A stretch of 64,000 nucleotides of DNA from an uncultured Cohaesibacter sp. (GTDB lineage Bacteria; Pseudomonadota; Alphaproteobacteria; Rhizobiales; Cohaesibacteraceae). The notes beneath the pieces are model-generated. The model saw nothing but the letters and a program-made list of their open reading frames with translations. It made no database searches and was not told the DNA's origin. This document shows, piece after piece, positions 1-9,944 of this stretch (position 1 is its first letter; each line of letters begins with the position of its first letter). The stretch is from positions 496,001 to 560,000 of the forward strand of contig NZ_OY821667.1 of assembly GCF_963682185.1 (NCBI RefSeq), written 5' to 3'. A program made the translations under genes and the position numbers.

Positions 1-312
1 GTCGATCGTCTGAAAATGCGTGATGAGATAGCTGTCCTTGCCATAAAACTCAAAACGGCACCCAAAGCGCGCGCCACCAAAGGGTTGGATATTGGCCTTA
101 ACCTCGGTATTCTCGCTGACATTCAGACAAATCACATCACCAACAGGCAAATTGCGCTCAATCTGCCCGCTCTTGCTTTTCAACAGTATATAGAGCGTTT
201 GATCTGCTCCATTTTCAAGACAAGCAGCCCATGCAGACACACTCAAAGGAAACGCCAAAATCGTATAAGCAAAAATCGCCCTGGCACCGGCGAACAAAAA
301 TTTTCTTCTCAT
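1..312 (-). CDS. Small exported protein, C-terminal part cut off by the window edge
   Basis: The frame is open for 104 codons from an ATG at 312 to the first base of the window, so the C-terminus is missing. An AGGGA Shine-Dalgarno sequence lies about 8 bases before the ATG. Residues 1-30 look like a signal peptide: a basic start (MRRKF), a hydrophobic core and a likely cleavage after an Ala-x-Ala stretch (SAWAA). The mature part seen here has three cysteines (one just after the cleavage region and two further on, in VICLN and GCRFE), so disulfides in the periplasm are plausible. I do not recognise the family. It is divergent from the AMP nucleosidase gene. Confidence 0.6.
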   Translation of the reverse strand, partial: MRRKFLFAGARAIFAYTILAFPLSVSAWAACLENGADQTLYILLKSKSGQIERNLPVGDVICLNVSENTEVKANIQPFGGARFGCRFEFYGKDSYLITHFQTID

Positions 313-614
313 AAGAACATCCCTTTCGACACGGCAATTTTATTTGAAATGATGCAAAATTCTGATTTAATACATCTTTCTACAAAAATACTATAAATCA
401 CTTTTGTAAAAATTTCGAAAAAGACTGTCATTTATAATATTAATACTATTCTCAAAGAGGTTAGTAGATCAGGACAATCTTTTGTCGCTCTTGAATTCGC
501 AAGAATGCACACATAATTGCAACACCAAGGCCCACATCGCTGCCTATTTAACATTTCCGCTTGACCTTTTTGTCAAAACACCTGAAAAGGCCAGAGGAAA
601 AGGAGAATAAATAA
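313..614. other. AT-rich divergent intergenic region
   Basis: This 302-base stretch separates the partial exported-protein gene from amn and must hold both promoters. It is clearly AT-rich. I cannot place a convincing -35/-10 pair. A perfect small inverted repeat, TTGAC-N6-GTCAA, lies at 561-576, about 40 bases before the amn start. It could be an operator or chance. Confidence 0.5.
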
Positions 615-2102
615 ATGAAGACAGCCTTTTCCACGATCGCACCGGATCGCTTCAGCCACGAAACATTTCGTGATGCAGAAGCCGCCATTCAGCGACTACT
701 GGATATTTATCAAGTTCATACTGAATTCCTCAGAGATGCTTTCACGCGTGTGGCCCATAATGATGTGCCAACTACGGGGCGCTATCGTGCGACCTATCCA
801 GAAATCCGCATGACGACGGATACCCATGCCCAGATAGACTCCCGCCTGTCCTTTGGCCATGTCCCGGGGCCTGGAACCTATTCCACCACCATCTCCCGTC
901 CGGACCTGTTCAGCCACTATCTCAAGCAACAGATCGAGTTGCTACTGTCCAATCATAACGTCGCGATTGAAGTGGGGCCTTCCATGACCCCAATCCCCAT
1001 TCACTTTGCCTGGCCAAATGGCATGAATGTGGAAGGTGCCCTGCCCGAAGCATGGTCTCGCCCCTTGCGCGACGTATTTGACGTGCCTGATTTGGCCATC
1101 ACCGATGATGCGATCGTCAACGGCACACAGCATTATGGCCCTGATGAAGTCGTCCCGCTGGCGCCCTTCACCGGCCCGCGCATCGACTATTCGCTGCATA
1201 GACTGGCCCATTACACCGCCACGAAACCGGAGCATTTCCAGAATTTCATCCTGTTCACAAACTACCAGTTTTACATCGACGAGTTTGTAAACTGGGCCCG
1301 AGAGCAGATGGCAAATGGCTCCGAAGACTATGAGGAATTTGTGGAGGTCGGCAATCAGGTGACCCCTTCGGGTGCAACCGAGCCTGTTGAGGGCGAAGCA
1401 CCGCCGCGCCTGCCGCAAATGCCCGCCTATCACCTAAAGCGCAAAGACCAGAATGGCATTACGCTGGTCAATATCGGCGTCGGCCCATCCAATGCCAAAA
1501 CCATCACGGACCACATCGCCGTCCTACGCCCTCACGCATGGCTCATGCTTGGCCACTGCGCCGGCCTGCGCAACACCCAGCGTCTGGGTGACTATGTTCT
1601 GGCTCACGGCTATGTGCGCGAAGATCATGTTCTGGATGCCGACTTGCCCACATGGGTGCCCATTCCGGCACTTGCGGAAATTCAAGTCGCATTGGAAGAT
1701 GCAGTCGCAGACATTACAGGCCTCAAGAATTACGAGCTCAAGCGCATCATGCGAACCGGCACCGTTGCCTCCATAGACAACCGGAACTGGGAACTGCGCG
1801 ACCATAAGGAACCGGTCGAACGGTTGTCTCAATCCCGCGCCATTGGCCTTGATATGGAATCGGCAGCCATCGCGGCAAACGGCTTCCGCTTCCGCGTGCC
1901 CTACGGCACCTTGCTCTGTGTGTCAGACAAGCCCTTGCATGGAGAATTGAAGCTGCCCGGCATGGCCAGCGACTTCTACACCCAGCAGGTTCGCCAGCAT
2001 CTCAAGATCGGCATCAAGGCGATGGAAACGTTAAGAGGCATGCCAATCGAACGGCTTCATTCTCGTAAATTGCGCAGCTTTGCCGAAACAGCCTTCCAAT
2101 AG
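615..2102 (+). CDS. amn: AMP nucleosidase
   Basis: Hydrolyses the N-glycosidic bond of AMP to give adenine and ribose 5-phosphate, a cytosolic step that adjusts adenylate pools. The 495-residue length is close to the E. coli enzyme (484). An N-terminal AMP-nucleosidase-specific domain (about 1-170) precedes a nucleoside-phosphorylase-like catalytic domain (about 270-490). The latter shows the GVGPSNAKT segment near residue 286 and the GLDMESAAIA segment near 405, which carries the conserved Met-Glu that contacts ribose in this fold. The ATG at 615 follows an AGGAGA Shine-Dalgarno sequence. It is monocistronic and convergent with the EAL gene downstream. Identity is well supported by full-length similarity to the family. 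Confidence 0.95.
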   Translation: MKTAFSTIAPDRFSHETFRDAEAAIQRLLDIYQVHTEFLRDAFTRVAHNDVPTTGRYRATYPEIRMTTDTHAQIDSRLSFGHVPGPGTYSTTISRPDLFSHYLKQQIELLLSNHNVAIEVGPSMTPIPIHFAWPNGMNVEGALPEAWSRPLRDVFDVPDLAITDDAIVNGTQHYGPDEVVPLAPFTGPRIDYSLHRLAHYTATKPEHFQNFILFTNYQFYIDEFVNWAREQMANGSEDYEEFVEVGNQVTPSGATEPVEGEAPPRLPQMPAYHLKRKDQNGITLVNIGVGPSNAKTITDHIAVLRPHAWLMLGHCAGLRNTQRLGDYVLAHGYVREDHVLDADLPTWVPIPALAEIQVALEDAVADITGLKNYELKRIMRTGTVASIDNRNWELRDHKEPVERLSQSRAIGLDMESAAIAANGFRFRVPYGTLLCVSDKPLHGELKLPGMASDFYTQQVRQHLKIGIKAMETLRGMPIERLHSRKLRSFAETAFQ

Positions 2103-2145
2103 GCAGCAATCCACGCAGAATATATCTACAAGAAGAAGCGCCGCA

Positions 2146-3762
2146 TTACGCGGCCTCTTCTGCCCCTGCTTCCGTTGCGTCTTCCGCATCGGGAAGCTCT
2201 TCGCTGACGGTCTGGCGCTTGCGAGCAACCTTCATCAATTCGCAGAAGGAAGAGGCCGGCAATGGCGGAGCAAAAAGATAGCCTTGTGCTGCCGAAACGC
2301 CCATTTTACGCAGCTGGATAACCTGATCTTCCGTTTCAACCCCCTCGGCGATAATGCCGATATTGAGATTCTCGGCCAGCGAGATCAGCCCCTGAACCAG
2401 TTCAGGCCCAGCAAATCCTCCATCCAGCGCATCAACCAAAAGCTTGTCCAACTTTAGAATATCCACGCTGATAGAAGTCAGATTATAAAGTCCACTGTGA
2501 CCTGAGCCGACATCGTCCAGAGCGATTTCCGCACCCAGAGCCCGAATTTGGCTTATGACGTCCTTGGCCAGATCCATTTCCTGTATCGGCACACGGTCGG
2601 AAATTTCAAAGATCAGATTCTCAAACCCCAGCTTGCTGTCCTTAAACACATCCTCGATATCAGCAACGATGGAATCGTCAATCATCTGATGGGAAAACAG
2701 GTTGAGAGCAACCTTGAAGACCTGCCCTTCGCGCACCACGGGGTCCAGCAATCGACAGCTGTCCTGCATGATACGGCATGTCACCTCTCGCGTGAGCCTG
2801 TAATTCTGGGCCAACGGAATGAATTCATGAGGTGGCACAACACTACCATCAGGCTTAAGCCAACGAGCGAGCACTTCGCATCCGGTAATCGCGCCACTAT
2901 CGAGATCAATAATCGGTTGCATGTAAGGCACGATCTCGCCATTATCGAGCGCCTCAAGAATAATATCGCCATCCGATGGTTTATAGCGACCAAAATACCA
3001 TCCGATCCCCACCATGATCAAACCGAAGAAAACACCCAGCAGATTGATGAAGTCTCGCGCATCGGCTGTTACAGCATCAATCGCAGCCTCGGTAATGGAC
3101 ATTTGCACTTCGAAGGGCAGCACGTCGGAATGTACCGACACCCTGTCAATAATGTCGCCACCAGTGGTTTCCGGTTCCAGAATAAACCAATGCGGCCCAT
3201 TCCCCATGGATAACATGGCATAGCGGAACCGGCGCAAATCATTGCGTACAGGATCGATACGGACCAGTTCGCCGGGAACTCGCGCCACCAGGCGACGACC
3301 ATTGGCAACATGGCGAACAACCAGCAAGGATGGCATGTCAAATTGGCCAGATCCGGCCGATAGTGACAGGGTTACAGCCTTGTCGCCAAGCTGATAGGCG
3401 GGCAACAAGCCGCTTTGCCGAGCAGACTGCCCCAAATCCGTGCAGACAAGATTGCCATTTCGGTCCACCAGACCGATGGTATCAATCCAGGCGGTGGATC
3501 GGGTCGCCTCACTATAGCGATAACGATGGTCTGTCGTACAGGAAAGTCCCGGAGATTGCGCCAGATTATTCAGGACATTGATCGCAGTTTGAGCGGCGTC
3601 GCTCGCCCGCTCCAGCATGACGTCAGCTGAAATCTGCAGGTCTTCCTTGATCTCCTTTTCAACCTGCCAACGCATGGCAAATTGCATGCCAATGGTTAGC
3701 AAGCCTGCACTCACTGTAGCCAGAAGGGAGTATCCTGCAATTTTCTTGGCATTTCTGATCAT
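2146..3762 (-). CDS. Membrane-bound EAL-domain protein, probable c-di-GMP phosphodiesterase (first of two)
   Basis: Predicted to cleave cyclic di-GMP at the inner membrane. Transmembrane helices lie near residues 1-24 and 238-258. They flank a periplasmic segment with cysteines resembling the CSS-motif sensor of E. coli Pde proteins, where a disulfide controls activity. The EAL domain (about 270-510) has EVL in place of EAL near 297, the NLF asparagine, a LIFEIS glutamate, DDVGSGHS near 417, an ILKLDK lysine and EGVET near 472, so the catalytic set looks complete. There is no GGDEF domain. The frame opens six codons earlier at a TTG, but I chose the ATG at 3762, which follows GCGAGG at good spacing. 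A paralogue lies directly upstream. Confidence 0.88.
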   Translation of the reverse strand: MIRNAKKIAGYSLLATVSAGLLTIGMQFAMRWQVEKEIKEDLQISADVMLERASDAAQTAINVLNNLAQSPGLSCTTDHRYRYSEATRSTAWIDTIGLVDRNGNLVCTDLGQSARQSGLLPAYQLGDKAVTLSLSAGSGQFDMPSLLVVRHVANGRRLVARVPGELVRIDPVRNDLRRFRYAMLSMGNGPHWFILEPETTGGDIIDRVSVHSDVLPFEVQMSITEAAIDAVTADARDFINLLGVFFGLIMVGIGWYFGRYKPSDGDIILEALDNGEIVPYMQPIIDLDSGAITGCEVLARWLKPDGSVVPPHEFIPLAQNYRLTREVTCRIMQDSCRLLDPVVREGQVFKVALNLFSHQMIDDSIVADIEDVFKDSKLGFENLIFEISDRVPIQEMDLAKDVISQIRALGAEIALDDVGSGHSGLYNLTSISVDILKLDKLLVDALDGGFAGPELVQGLISLAENLNIGIIAEGVETEDQVIQLRKMGVSAAQGYLFAPPLPASSFCELMKVARKRQTVSEELPDAEDATEAGAEEAA

Positions 3763-3925
3763 AGAGCCTCGCCCAAACAATTACGCCAATTTGAGCATAA
3801 ATCAGTGAAAATTCAGTTGATTTTTGAATACATGCCAAGAAACATCGCCGCACGGCAGAAATAGTCCAATTTCCCCTCATCAACGCTGGAATGACAGCCT
3901 GCTTGCATGCGATCAAAAGTGTCTA

Positions 3926-5572
3926 TCAGGAGATGGAGTTTGCCTTGTTATGGCTTGCTGCTGTATTTTGCTTCTTCTTTCGCTGTTTGCCGCCCAGCGC
4001 GTCGACCAATTGCAAATAGGCAGAAGCTGGCAAAGCCGGAGAAAAGAGGAAGCCCTGCGCTTCATCAATGCCTGAGCGTCTCAGATAATCAAGCTGCTCA
4101 TCGGTCTCCACGCCTTCTGCAACAACCACCATATCCATGCCCTTTGCCATCTGGCTAAGAGAGTCGATGATCGGAACGGTTTCTGTCTCTGCTGTAATGG
4201 CATCGACAAACAGCTTGTCAATCTTGATGATATCCATTCCCAGCTTTTGCAGATACGCAAAACCGCCATGGCCAGTACCGGCATCATCAAGCGCCACCCG
4301 AATGCCGAGTCCCTGCAGCCTTGCAATAATGGCTCGCGCCCGGTCCAGATTCTCCAGTGGCAACCGCTCAGTCACTTCCAGAACGAGTTGTTCAAACCGA
4401 ACACCGGAATTACCAAACACCTGCTCCACCTCGCGCACGATGGCGAGATCCTCGAAATGCTTGTTGAACAGGTTGAGCGCGACCTTCAGATCAGGATATT
4501 TTGCATAGCTCTCGGAAAGATCCTTTGCAACTTGCTCCATTAAAAGCGCAGTCATCGACAAGGCCAGCCCGGAGTCTTCAGCCACATCGATAAAGTGGCC
4601 AGGAGAAAGGATAGTCCCGTCCGGTTTGCTCCATCTGACGAGAACCTCACACCCAGCCAACTTTCCGCTTTGGATATCAAGAATGGGTTGATAGTAGGGC
4701 ACGAATTCCCTGCGTTTGATGGCCTGTTCCAGGCTCACATAGGGATCCGGCTTGCGTAGCCCCATCCGGACAAAGAAGAACATGATCAAGGCACCGGTCA
4801 GAATGCCAAGGCCGTCAACGACCCGCATCACGCCGCCAAACGATTCCCATACCGCCGAAAAAGGCAGCGCAACCGAAACCGTCAGCGGATAGCGCCCAGA
4901 AGTGACCTCCCGGGTGATCAGATCTTTGACCCAGTTCGGATCCGGCTCAAATGTATAGAAGGGGGCTTTCTCTCGCAGCCGACTATCCGGTGTGCTTTCC
5001 GTAATAATCTCGCTATTTTTTAGTTTAAAGGAAATGCGATAAAAATCGGCATAATCCGTTTGCATCCCCTGCGGAACAAAATCCTCCACAAGGATAAACC
5101 CGCCCATCGAAACAAATTCGGTGATATGCCACTGAACAAGCAGTCCATCCTTGCCGGTCAAACTGTCTCGCACCGCCCGGAAGCTCAAATGATCGGCAGT
5201 CCCGAACACCTGCGATGATGTCGGCTGAAAGCTCGTGCTCTCCTTGATAGAAGAGCAATACATATATTCACCATTGTAAATGAGTCCGACATCATGCAAC
5301 CCCGAATGGCGCAGCATCATGCCCCGAAGGCGCTCCTGAAGATCATTGTCACAAACGGGAACGCGGAAATGTGGCAAAGCCGAGAAAACATCAATGGCTT
5401 GCTGCACGAAAGCTTCGGCCCTTACCAGCGTACGTTGCCCAGTTTGATCAAGAAAACGCTCCCCTCTTGTGAGAAGATAGTCACGCATAGCTATATGGGC
5501 GGCAAACACTGGGAAAATACCCAGGACCACGCCAAGAAATAGCAAAATTATGGACCGAAATCGATTCTTCAA
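3926..5572 (-). CDS. Membrane-bound EAL-domain protein, probable c-di-GMP phosphodiesterase (second of two)
   Basis: Same architecture as its downstream neighbour. It has a transmembrane helix near 6-28, a periplasmic domain with cysteines in CDND and YCSS (CSS-motif-like), a second helix near 253-270, and an EAL domain near 285-530. The active-site set appears intact: EVLVRW near 308, an NLF asparagine, an LVLEVTE glutamate, DDAGTG near 427, IKIDK and EGVET near 486. The 548-residue form starts with TTG at 5572, 8 bases after an AGGGA sequence; I find no ATG in frame near the N-terminus. A CtrA-like TTAACCAT half-site lies about 55 bases upstream. The tandem pair probably arose by duplication, but the sensor parts have diverged strongly. 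Confidence 0.87.
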   Translation of the reverse strand: MKNRFRSIILLFLGVVLGIFPVFAAHIAMRDYLLTRGERFLDQTGQRTLVRAEAFVQQAIDVFSALPHFRVPVCDNDLQERLRGMMLRHSGLHDVGLIYNGEYMYCSSIKESTSFQPTSSQVFGTADHLSFRAVRDSLTGKDGLLVQWHITEFVSMGGFILVEDFVPQGMQTDYADFYRISFKLKNSEIITESTPDSRLREKAPFYTFEPDPNWVKDLITREVTSGRYPLTVSVALPFSAVWESFGGVMRVVDGLGILTGALIMFFFVRMGLRKPDPYVSLEQAIKRREFVPYYQPILDIQSGKLAGCEVLVRWSKPDGTILSPGHFIDVAEDSGLALSMTALLMEQVAKDLSESYAKYPDLKVALNLFNKHFEDLAIVREVEQVFGNSGVRFEQLVLEVTERLPLENLDRARAIIARLQGLGIRVALDDAGTGHGGFAYLQKLGMDIIKIDKLFVDAITAETETVPIIDSLSQMAKGMDMVVVAEGVETDEQLDYLRRSGIDEAQGFLFSPALPASAYLQLVDALGGKQRKKKQNTAASHNKANSIS

Positions 5573-5905
5573 GGCGCACTTCCCTTCTCTGGCAAAGAGA
5601 ATAATCTGCGCCGGCTAACAGAGGATTAACCATAATCAGAGCTTGGCACTCTTGCATAAAATTGCGGTTATGAAATTTGGGAGACATTAGTCCAACACAT
5701 TCTCAAAATAGAAGCGTTGATACAGAAGGAATGTTAGAATCCAACATAGACATTTCGTAACCGACTCCCTTATCCATCGACAGGAGCAATACGGCACACA
5801 TACAGCAATACCAAGACCGTAAAAACCAGCGCGAACATTTGTTTCCGAGCATTTGTTATCAATCAATTTCGCTGACCTTCTTCTTTTAAATGAGGCTCAC
5901 TTTCT
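5573..5905. other. Divergent intergenic region between the EAL gene and the exported-protein gene
   Basis: This 333-base stretch holds the promoters of two divergent units. The only motif I can name is TTAACCAT at 5626-5633, listed separately. No clear -10/-35 pair, hairpin or small gene could be supported. Confidence 0.5.
5626..5633. promoter_or_regulatory. CtrA-like half-site TTAACCAT
   Basis: TTAACCAT matches the half-site bound by the alphaproteobacterial cell-cycle regulator CtrA. There is no second TTAA at the N7 distance of the full site. It lies about 55 bases upstream of the second EAL gene. An 8-base match can occur by chance, so this is only a candidate. Confidence 0.25.
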
Positions 5906-8068
5906 ATGAAACGTACAAGTCTTACCCTTGGCTTCCTCCTTGTTTCCACCGCTCTGGTGCATGCCCAAAGCGATGCGGAAACAGCTTGGGACGCGATTTT
6001 CAAAGACATGAATCAGTCCGGATTACTGACTGCTACGACAGGTTCCGTTCATTATAACGAGGCAACGGATAGCCTGACCGTTCAAAATCTTATCTTGAAG
6101 ACCGACCTCTCCCTGCCCATACCCGTCAAGCACACCTTTAGCAAGGAAAGCGACAACGCAGTAGCTGATGGCGTATCAAAAGAGGACAAGAGCGAAAACG
6201 AGCTGAAAATCAACCTCGAGATTGCTTTACCGACTGCAGTCTACAGCGGGCTTCGTCTTGAGAATGCCGGTTATGCCTATGACAGCATGACAATCGAAAC
6301 GATGAACGGCTCATTCGATCTTGATGCACCGGGAACAGATAACGACAGCCACCTGAAACTGGAGACCACAGGCAAAAGCACTGTAACAGCGGCCTATTCC
6401 CCTTTCCTTGGTGAGTTCAAGTTCGCCCCATCGCGACCGATCGGCAGCGTAATGGACTATATCCGTCCGCTACTCATGCAGGCACGATATGAAAACGCTT
6501 CCGTCGAAGGGATGATCGTCAAGCAATATGTGGATGCTTACAAGGATGCGGTACAGACCACACAAACGGGTCCGATGTCGGTATCGGATGTCAAAGACGG
6601 CAGGATCGGCAGCTATGAAGTTGCCTATCAGACAACGGACATGGTCATCGACGGCAAGAACAGTCTTCCCTCAGAGGCAGATCAGGACCAGAATCAGGGC
6701 AAGCCGACCCACATTACCTACACAATCAATGATACCCGTTACGAAGGCTATGACATCGGCGCTCTGTTGAGCGCGATCGACCCCAACGCAACGCCTATAG
6801 AAGGTACCAGATCCATTCTGGAGAAGAGCGAAATGGCGGGGGTCAACGTATCTGTTCCGAATCTCGCCGAGATAAAGATCGGCCCAGCCAGCCAGTCAGA
6901 CATTACAGTCAAACAACCGGCAACCTATCTGGTGCCGCTTCTCGACAAAATGATTGCCGAAGATCTCAATCCGGATGACTTGTCTGAAGAGGACCAGATG
7001 GCTTTGATTGAAGCCGGTTTTGATCTGGCCAGAAGCTTCGCCATGGGGCTTTCCGAGATTGGCAAGACCGAGGCAAGCATTACGCTTCCCAGTGGCCCTT
7101 ACCTTGGCCAGAAAGCCACGCTTGGCTTTGATTCGATCCGTCAGGCAGGCTTTAGCAGCGATGGCATTGAGGAATCGTCCATTTCCGGCGTGACCTACGC
7201 CGGACCGCCGGCAATGAATTTCAAACTTGGTCGCCTCGCCATCGAGGATCTCGAATTTGCCGATTATCATCAGATCAAGCAGGCGATATTCAATTCCATG
7301 CAGGGGCATCCACCTCAGGGAAGCCAAGCCGCCAAGCTTGGCCCGGACGCACTCACCCTTGCCCTTGAAGACCTCGCTTATGAAGACAACAAGAGCAACG
7401 CCCTCTCGGCCAACGAGATACATCTGCATTATGACCGGATGGGCTTGGCCATTCCGGCGGAAGTCACCACAAAGATCGACAATCTAAAAATTGCCAAGTC
7501 CATGCTGAAGCATCCCCTTGCCGGTGTCTTACTTGATCAACTCGGGCTAGATAGCGTGACGATCAATGAAGAGCTTGCCATGACGTGGGATGATGAGAAG
7601 CAGACCTTCGAGATCAGCCCGATCAAGTTGGAATTGCCAAATATCTTCTCGCTTTCCGGCTCTCTTGGGGCGGGCGGCATCATGCGCAACTACCTCGCAA
7701 GCCCGGAAACGGCGCAGGCGGCCATGGCAACAGCAACCGTACTTCCGGCATCCCTGACGCTCAAGGATCTAGGTGGGCTGAATGAATTGATAAATCTCGC
7801 TGGTGGCGCCCTGGGCATGGGGCCTGAACAAGTGCGCAACATGGCGGCGATGCAGCTTCAAGCCGCTTTGAGCGGGTTCACGGAACCGGCCTTCTATGAA
7901 TCAGTTTCGGCAGAAGTCGATCGGTTCCTTAAAGATCCGCAAAGCCTGATGGTGAGTTTCAATCCGTCCAATCCGGTGCCAGTCGCCCAACTCTTGGGTG
8001 TCGCAGCCACCGCACCGCAGCAGATTCCATATCTGCTGGCCATTGGCGTGATCGCAAACGACAATTAA
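5906..8068 (+). CDS. Large exported protein of unknown function (720 residues)
   Basis: I do not recognise a family with confidence. Residues 1-20 form a signal peptide (basic MKRTS start, hydrophobic core, cleavage likely after VHA), so the protein should be periplasmic or outer-membrane associated. No further transmembrane helix is evident. The mature chain is acidic and alternates short hydrophobic and polar runs, suggesting extensive beta structure. Phrases such as LKLETTG, ITLPSGPYLG and LELPNIFSLSGSLG give a weakly repetitive feel, as in AsmA- or DUF945-like proteins, but I cannot claim membership. It has a single-gene unit with a strong terminator and stands next to two c-di-GMP phosphodiesterase genes transcribed the other way. 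Confidence 0.8.
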   Translation: MKRTSLTLGFLLVSTALVHAQSDAETAWDAIFKDMNQSGLLTATTGSVHYNEATDSLTVQNLILKTDLSLPIPVKHTFSKESDNAVADGVSKEDKSENELKINLEIALPTAVYSGLRLENAGYAYDSMTIETMNGSFDLDAPGTDNDSHLKLETTGKSTVTAAYSPFLGEFKFAPSRPIGSVMDYIRPLLMQARYENASVEGMIVKQYVDAYKDAVQTTQTGPMSVSDVKDGRIGSYEVAYQTTDMVIDGKNSLPSEADQDQNQGKPTHITYTINDTRYEGYDIGALLSAIDPNATPIEGTRSILEKSEMAGVNVSVPNLAEIKIGPASQSDITVKQPATYLVPLLDKMIAEDLNPDDLSEEDQMALIEAGFDLARSFAMGLSEIGKTEASITLPSGPYLGQKATLGFDSIRQAGFSSDGIEESSISGVTYAGPPAMNFKLGRLAIEDLEFADYHQIKQAIFNSMQGHPPQGSQAAKLGPDALTLALEDLAYEDNKSNALSANEIHLHYDRMGLAIPAEVTTKIDNLKIAKSMLKHPLAGVLLDQLGLDSVTINEELAMTWDDEKQTFEISPIKLELPNIFSLSGSLGAGGIMRNYLASPETAQAAMATATVLPASLTLKDLGGLNELINLAGGALGMGPEQVRNMAAMQLQAALSGFTEPAFYESVSAEVDRFLKDPQSLMVSFNPSNPVPVAQLLGVAATAPQQIPYLLAIGVIANDN

Positions 8069-8104
8069 CTGTGTTTGCGTTAATCAGGACAAAATATCGA
8101 AATA

Positions 8105-8133
8105 GAAAAGGCGGCTTTAAAAGCCGCCTTTTC
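8105..8133. terminator. Bidirectional intrinsic terminator
   Basis: A perfect 13-bp stem (GAAAAGGCGGCTT and its complement) with a 3-base loop, T-rich on both strands. It sits between the convergent 5906-8068 gene and aspS. Confidence 0.92.
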
Positions 8134-8162
8134 ATTTTAAATCAGAAGATTCCAGAGGTTTC

Positions 8163-9944
8163 TTATTCTGGAAGATTAAGTCGCAGATGCAACTCGCGAA
8201 GCTGCTGATTGGTCGGGTCGCTCGGCGCGCCCATCATCAGATCTTCAGCCTGCTGGTTCATCGGGAACAGAGAGATCTCACGCAGGTTCGGTGTACCACA
8301 CAGCAGCATGATGATGCGATCCATACCGGCAGCCATGCCACCATGCGGAGGAGCGCCATACTGGAAGGCACGATACATACCGCCGAAGCGTTCCTGCAGA
8401 ACCTCTTCGCTGTAACCAGCGATCTCGAAGGCCTTCTTCATGACTTCAGTCTGGTGGTTACGGATGGCGCCAGAGCCAATTTCATAACCGTTGCAGACGA
8501 TGTCATACTGATAAGCGTCGAGCTCAAGCGGATCGGTGTTTTCCAGCCCTTCCAACGCGCCTTTCGGCATGGAGAACGGGTTGTGGCAGAAATCCACTTT
8601 CTCTTCTTCTTCGTTCCACTCATACATCGGGAAGTCAACGATCCAGCACAGATCGTAGCGGTCGCGATCAATGAGATCCAGCTCTTCGCCGACGCGGTTA
8701 CGGGCGCGACCGGCAAAGTCGTAGAATTTCTTCGGATCACCGGCAACAAAGAAGCAGGCATCCCCAGCATCCAGACCGAGCTGGGTGCGGATGGCTTCAG
8801 TGCGTTCCGGACCAATATTCTTGGCAAGAGGCCCTGCCCCTTCCAGAGATCCGTCTTCGCCCTTGCGCCAGAAGATGTAACCAAGGCCAGCCTGGCCTTC
8901 GCCCTGCGCCCAGCTGTTCATGCGATCACAGAAGGTACGAGCACCACCGGTTTTGGCCGGAATGCCCCAAACTTCGTTGGCGTTGTCTTCGAGCATGCGT
9001 GCAAAGATCTTGAAGCCGGAGCCACGGAAATGCTCGGAGACTTCTTCCATAACGATCGGAATACGCAGGTCAGGCTTATCAGAGCCATATTTGCGCAGCG
9101 CTTCCTTGTAGGGAATACGTGGGAAGTCCTGTGTTACAGGCTTGCCTTCAGCAAATTCTTCGAACAGGCCGCGAATGACCGGTTCCATCGTGGTGATCAC
9201 GTCTTCCTGTTCAACGAAGCTCATTTCCATATCGAGCTGATAGAATTCACCCGGCAGTCGGTCTGCACGCGGATCTTCATCGCGGAAGCACGGTGCGATC
9301 TGGAAATATTTGTCGAAACCAGACATCATCAGCAGCTGCTTGAACTGCTGCGGAGCCTGCGGCAATGCGTAGAATTTACCCGGATGGATGCGCGAAGGAA
9401 CAAGGAAGTCACGCGCGCCTTCCGGCGAAGAAGCCGTCAGGATCGGGGTCTGGAATTCGTTGAAGCCGATTTCGTTCATGCGGCGACGCGCAGAAGCGAT
9501 AATAGCAGAGCGCTTCAGGATATTGGCGTGCAAGGTTTCGCGGCGCAAATCCAGGAAGCGATATTTAAGGCGGGTATCTTCGGGATAGTCCGGCTCACCA
9601 AAGACCGGCATCGGCAGCTCTTTGGAAGCGCCAAGAACATCCAGCTTGGAGATGAAGATTTCGATCTGGCCGGTCGGCAGCTGTTCGTTGACCGTCTCTT
9701 CCGAGCGGGCCTTGACCTCGCCTTCGATGCGGATACACCATTCGCCGCGCACTTTTTCAGCGTCGGTAAAGGCTGGAGAATCCGGATCGGCCACGACCTG
9801 GGTAAGACCATACTGGTCGCGCAAATCGATGAAAAGAAGACCGCCATGGTCACGGACACGGTGTACCCAACCGGACAAGCGAACACTTTCGCCCACATGG
9901 CTCTCTCTAAGATCGCCACAGGTATGGCTGCGATAAGGATGCAT
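8163..9944 (-). CDS. aspS: Aspartyl-tRNA synthetase
   Basis: Class II synthetase that charges tRNA-Asp in the cytosol. The 593 residues match the bacterial type (E. coli 590). Order of parts: OB-fold anticodon-binding domain (about 1-110), catalytic core with motif 2 ([10 protein letters not shown], near 220), the inserted bacterial GAD domain (about 290-420), and motif 3 (GGMAAGMDR, near 531). The frame is open 17 codons further up, but [10 protein letters not shown] at 9944 is the usual start of this protein and follows CAGGG at 8 bases. I cannot tell from sequence alone whether it is discriminating or also charges tRNA-Asn, as in many alphaproteobacteria that rely on GatCAB. Confidence 0.97.
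   Translation of the reverse strand: MHPYRSHTCGDLRESHVGESVRLSGWVHRVRDHGGLLFIDLRDQYGLTQVVADPDSPAFTDAEKVRGEWCIRIEGEVKARSEETVNEQLPTGQIEIFISKLDVLGASKELPMPVFGEPDYPEDTRLKYRFLDLRRETLHANILKRSAIIASARRRMNEIGFNEFQTPILTASSPEGARDFLVPSRIHPGKFYALPQAPQQFKQLLMMSGFDKYFQIAPCFRDEDPRADRLPGEFYQLDMEMSFVEQEDVITTMEPVIRGLFEEFAEGKPVTQDFPRIPYKEALRKYGSDKPDLRIPIVMEEVSEHFRGSGFKIFARMLEDNANEVWGIPAKTGGARTFCDRMNSWAQGEGQAGLGYIFWRKGEDGSLEGAGPLAKNIGPERTEAIRTQLGLDAGDACFFVAGDPKKFYDFAGRARNRVGEELDLIDRDRYDLCWIVDFPMYEWNEEEEKVDFCHNPFSMPKGALEGLENTDPLELDAYQYDIVCNGYEIGSGAIRNHQTEVMKKAFEIAGYSEEVLQERFGGMYRAFQYGAPPHGGMAAGMDRIIMLLCGTPNLREISLFPMNQQAEDLMMGAPSDPTNQQLRELHLRLNLPE

Noticed and set aside
16-396. A 126-codon plus-strand open frame at the window start
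   Set aside because: It overlaps the minus-strand exported-protein gene, which has a signal peptide and a ribosome site; the plus frame has neither.
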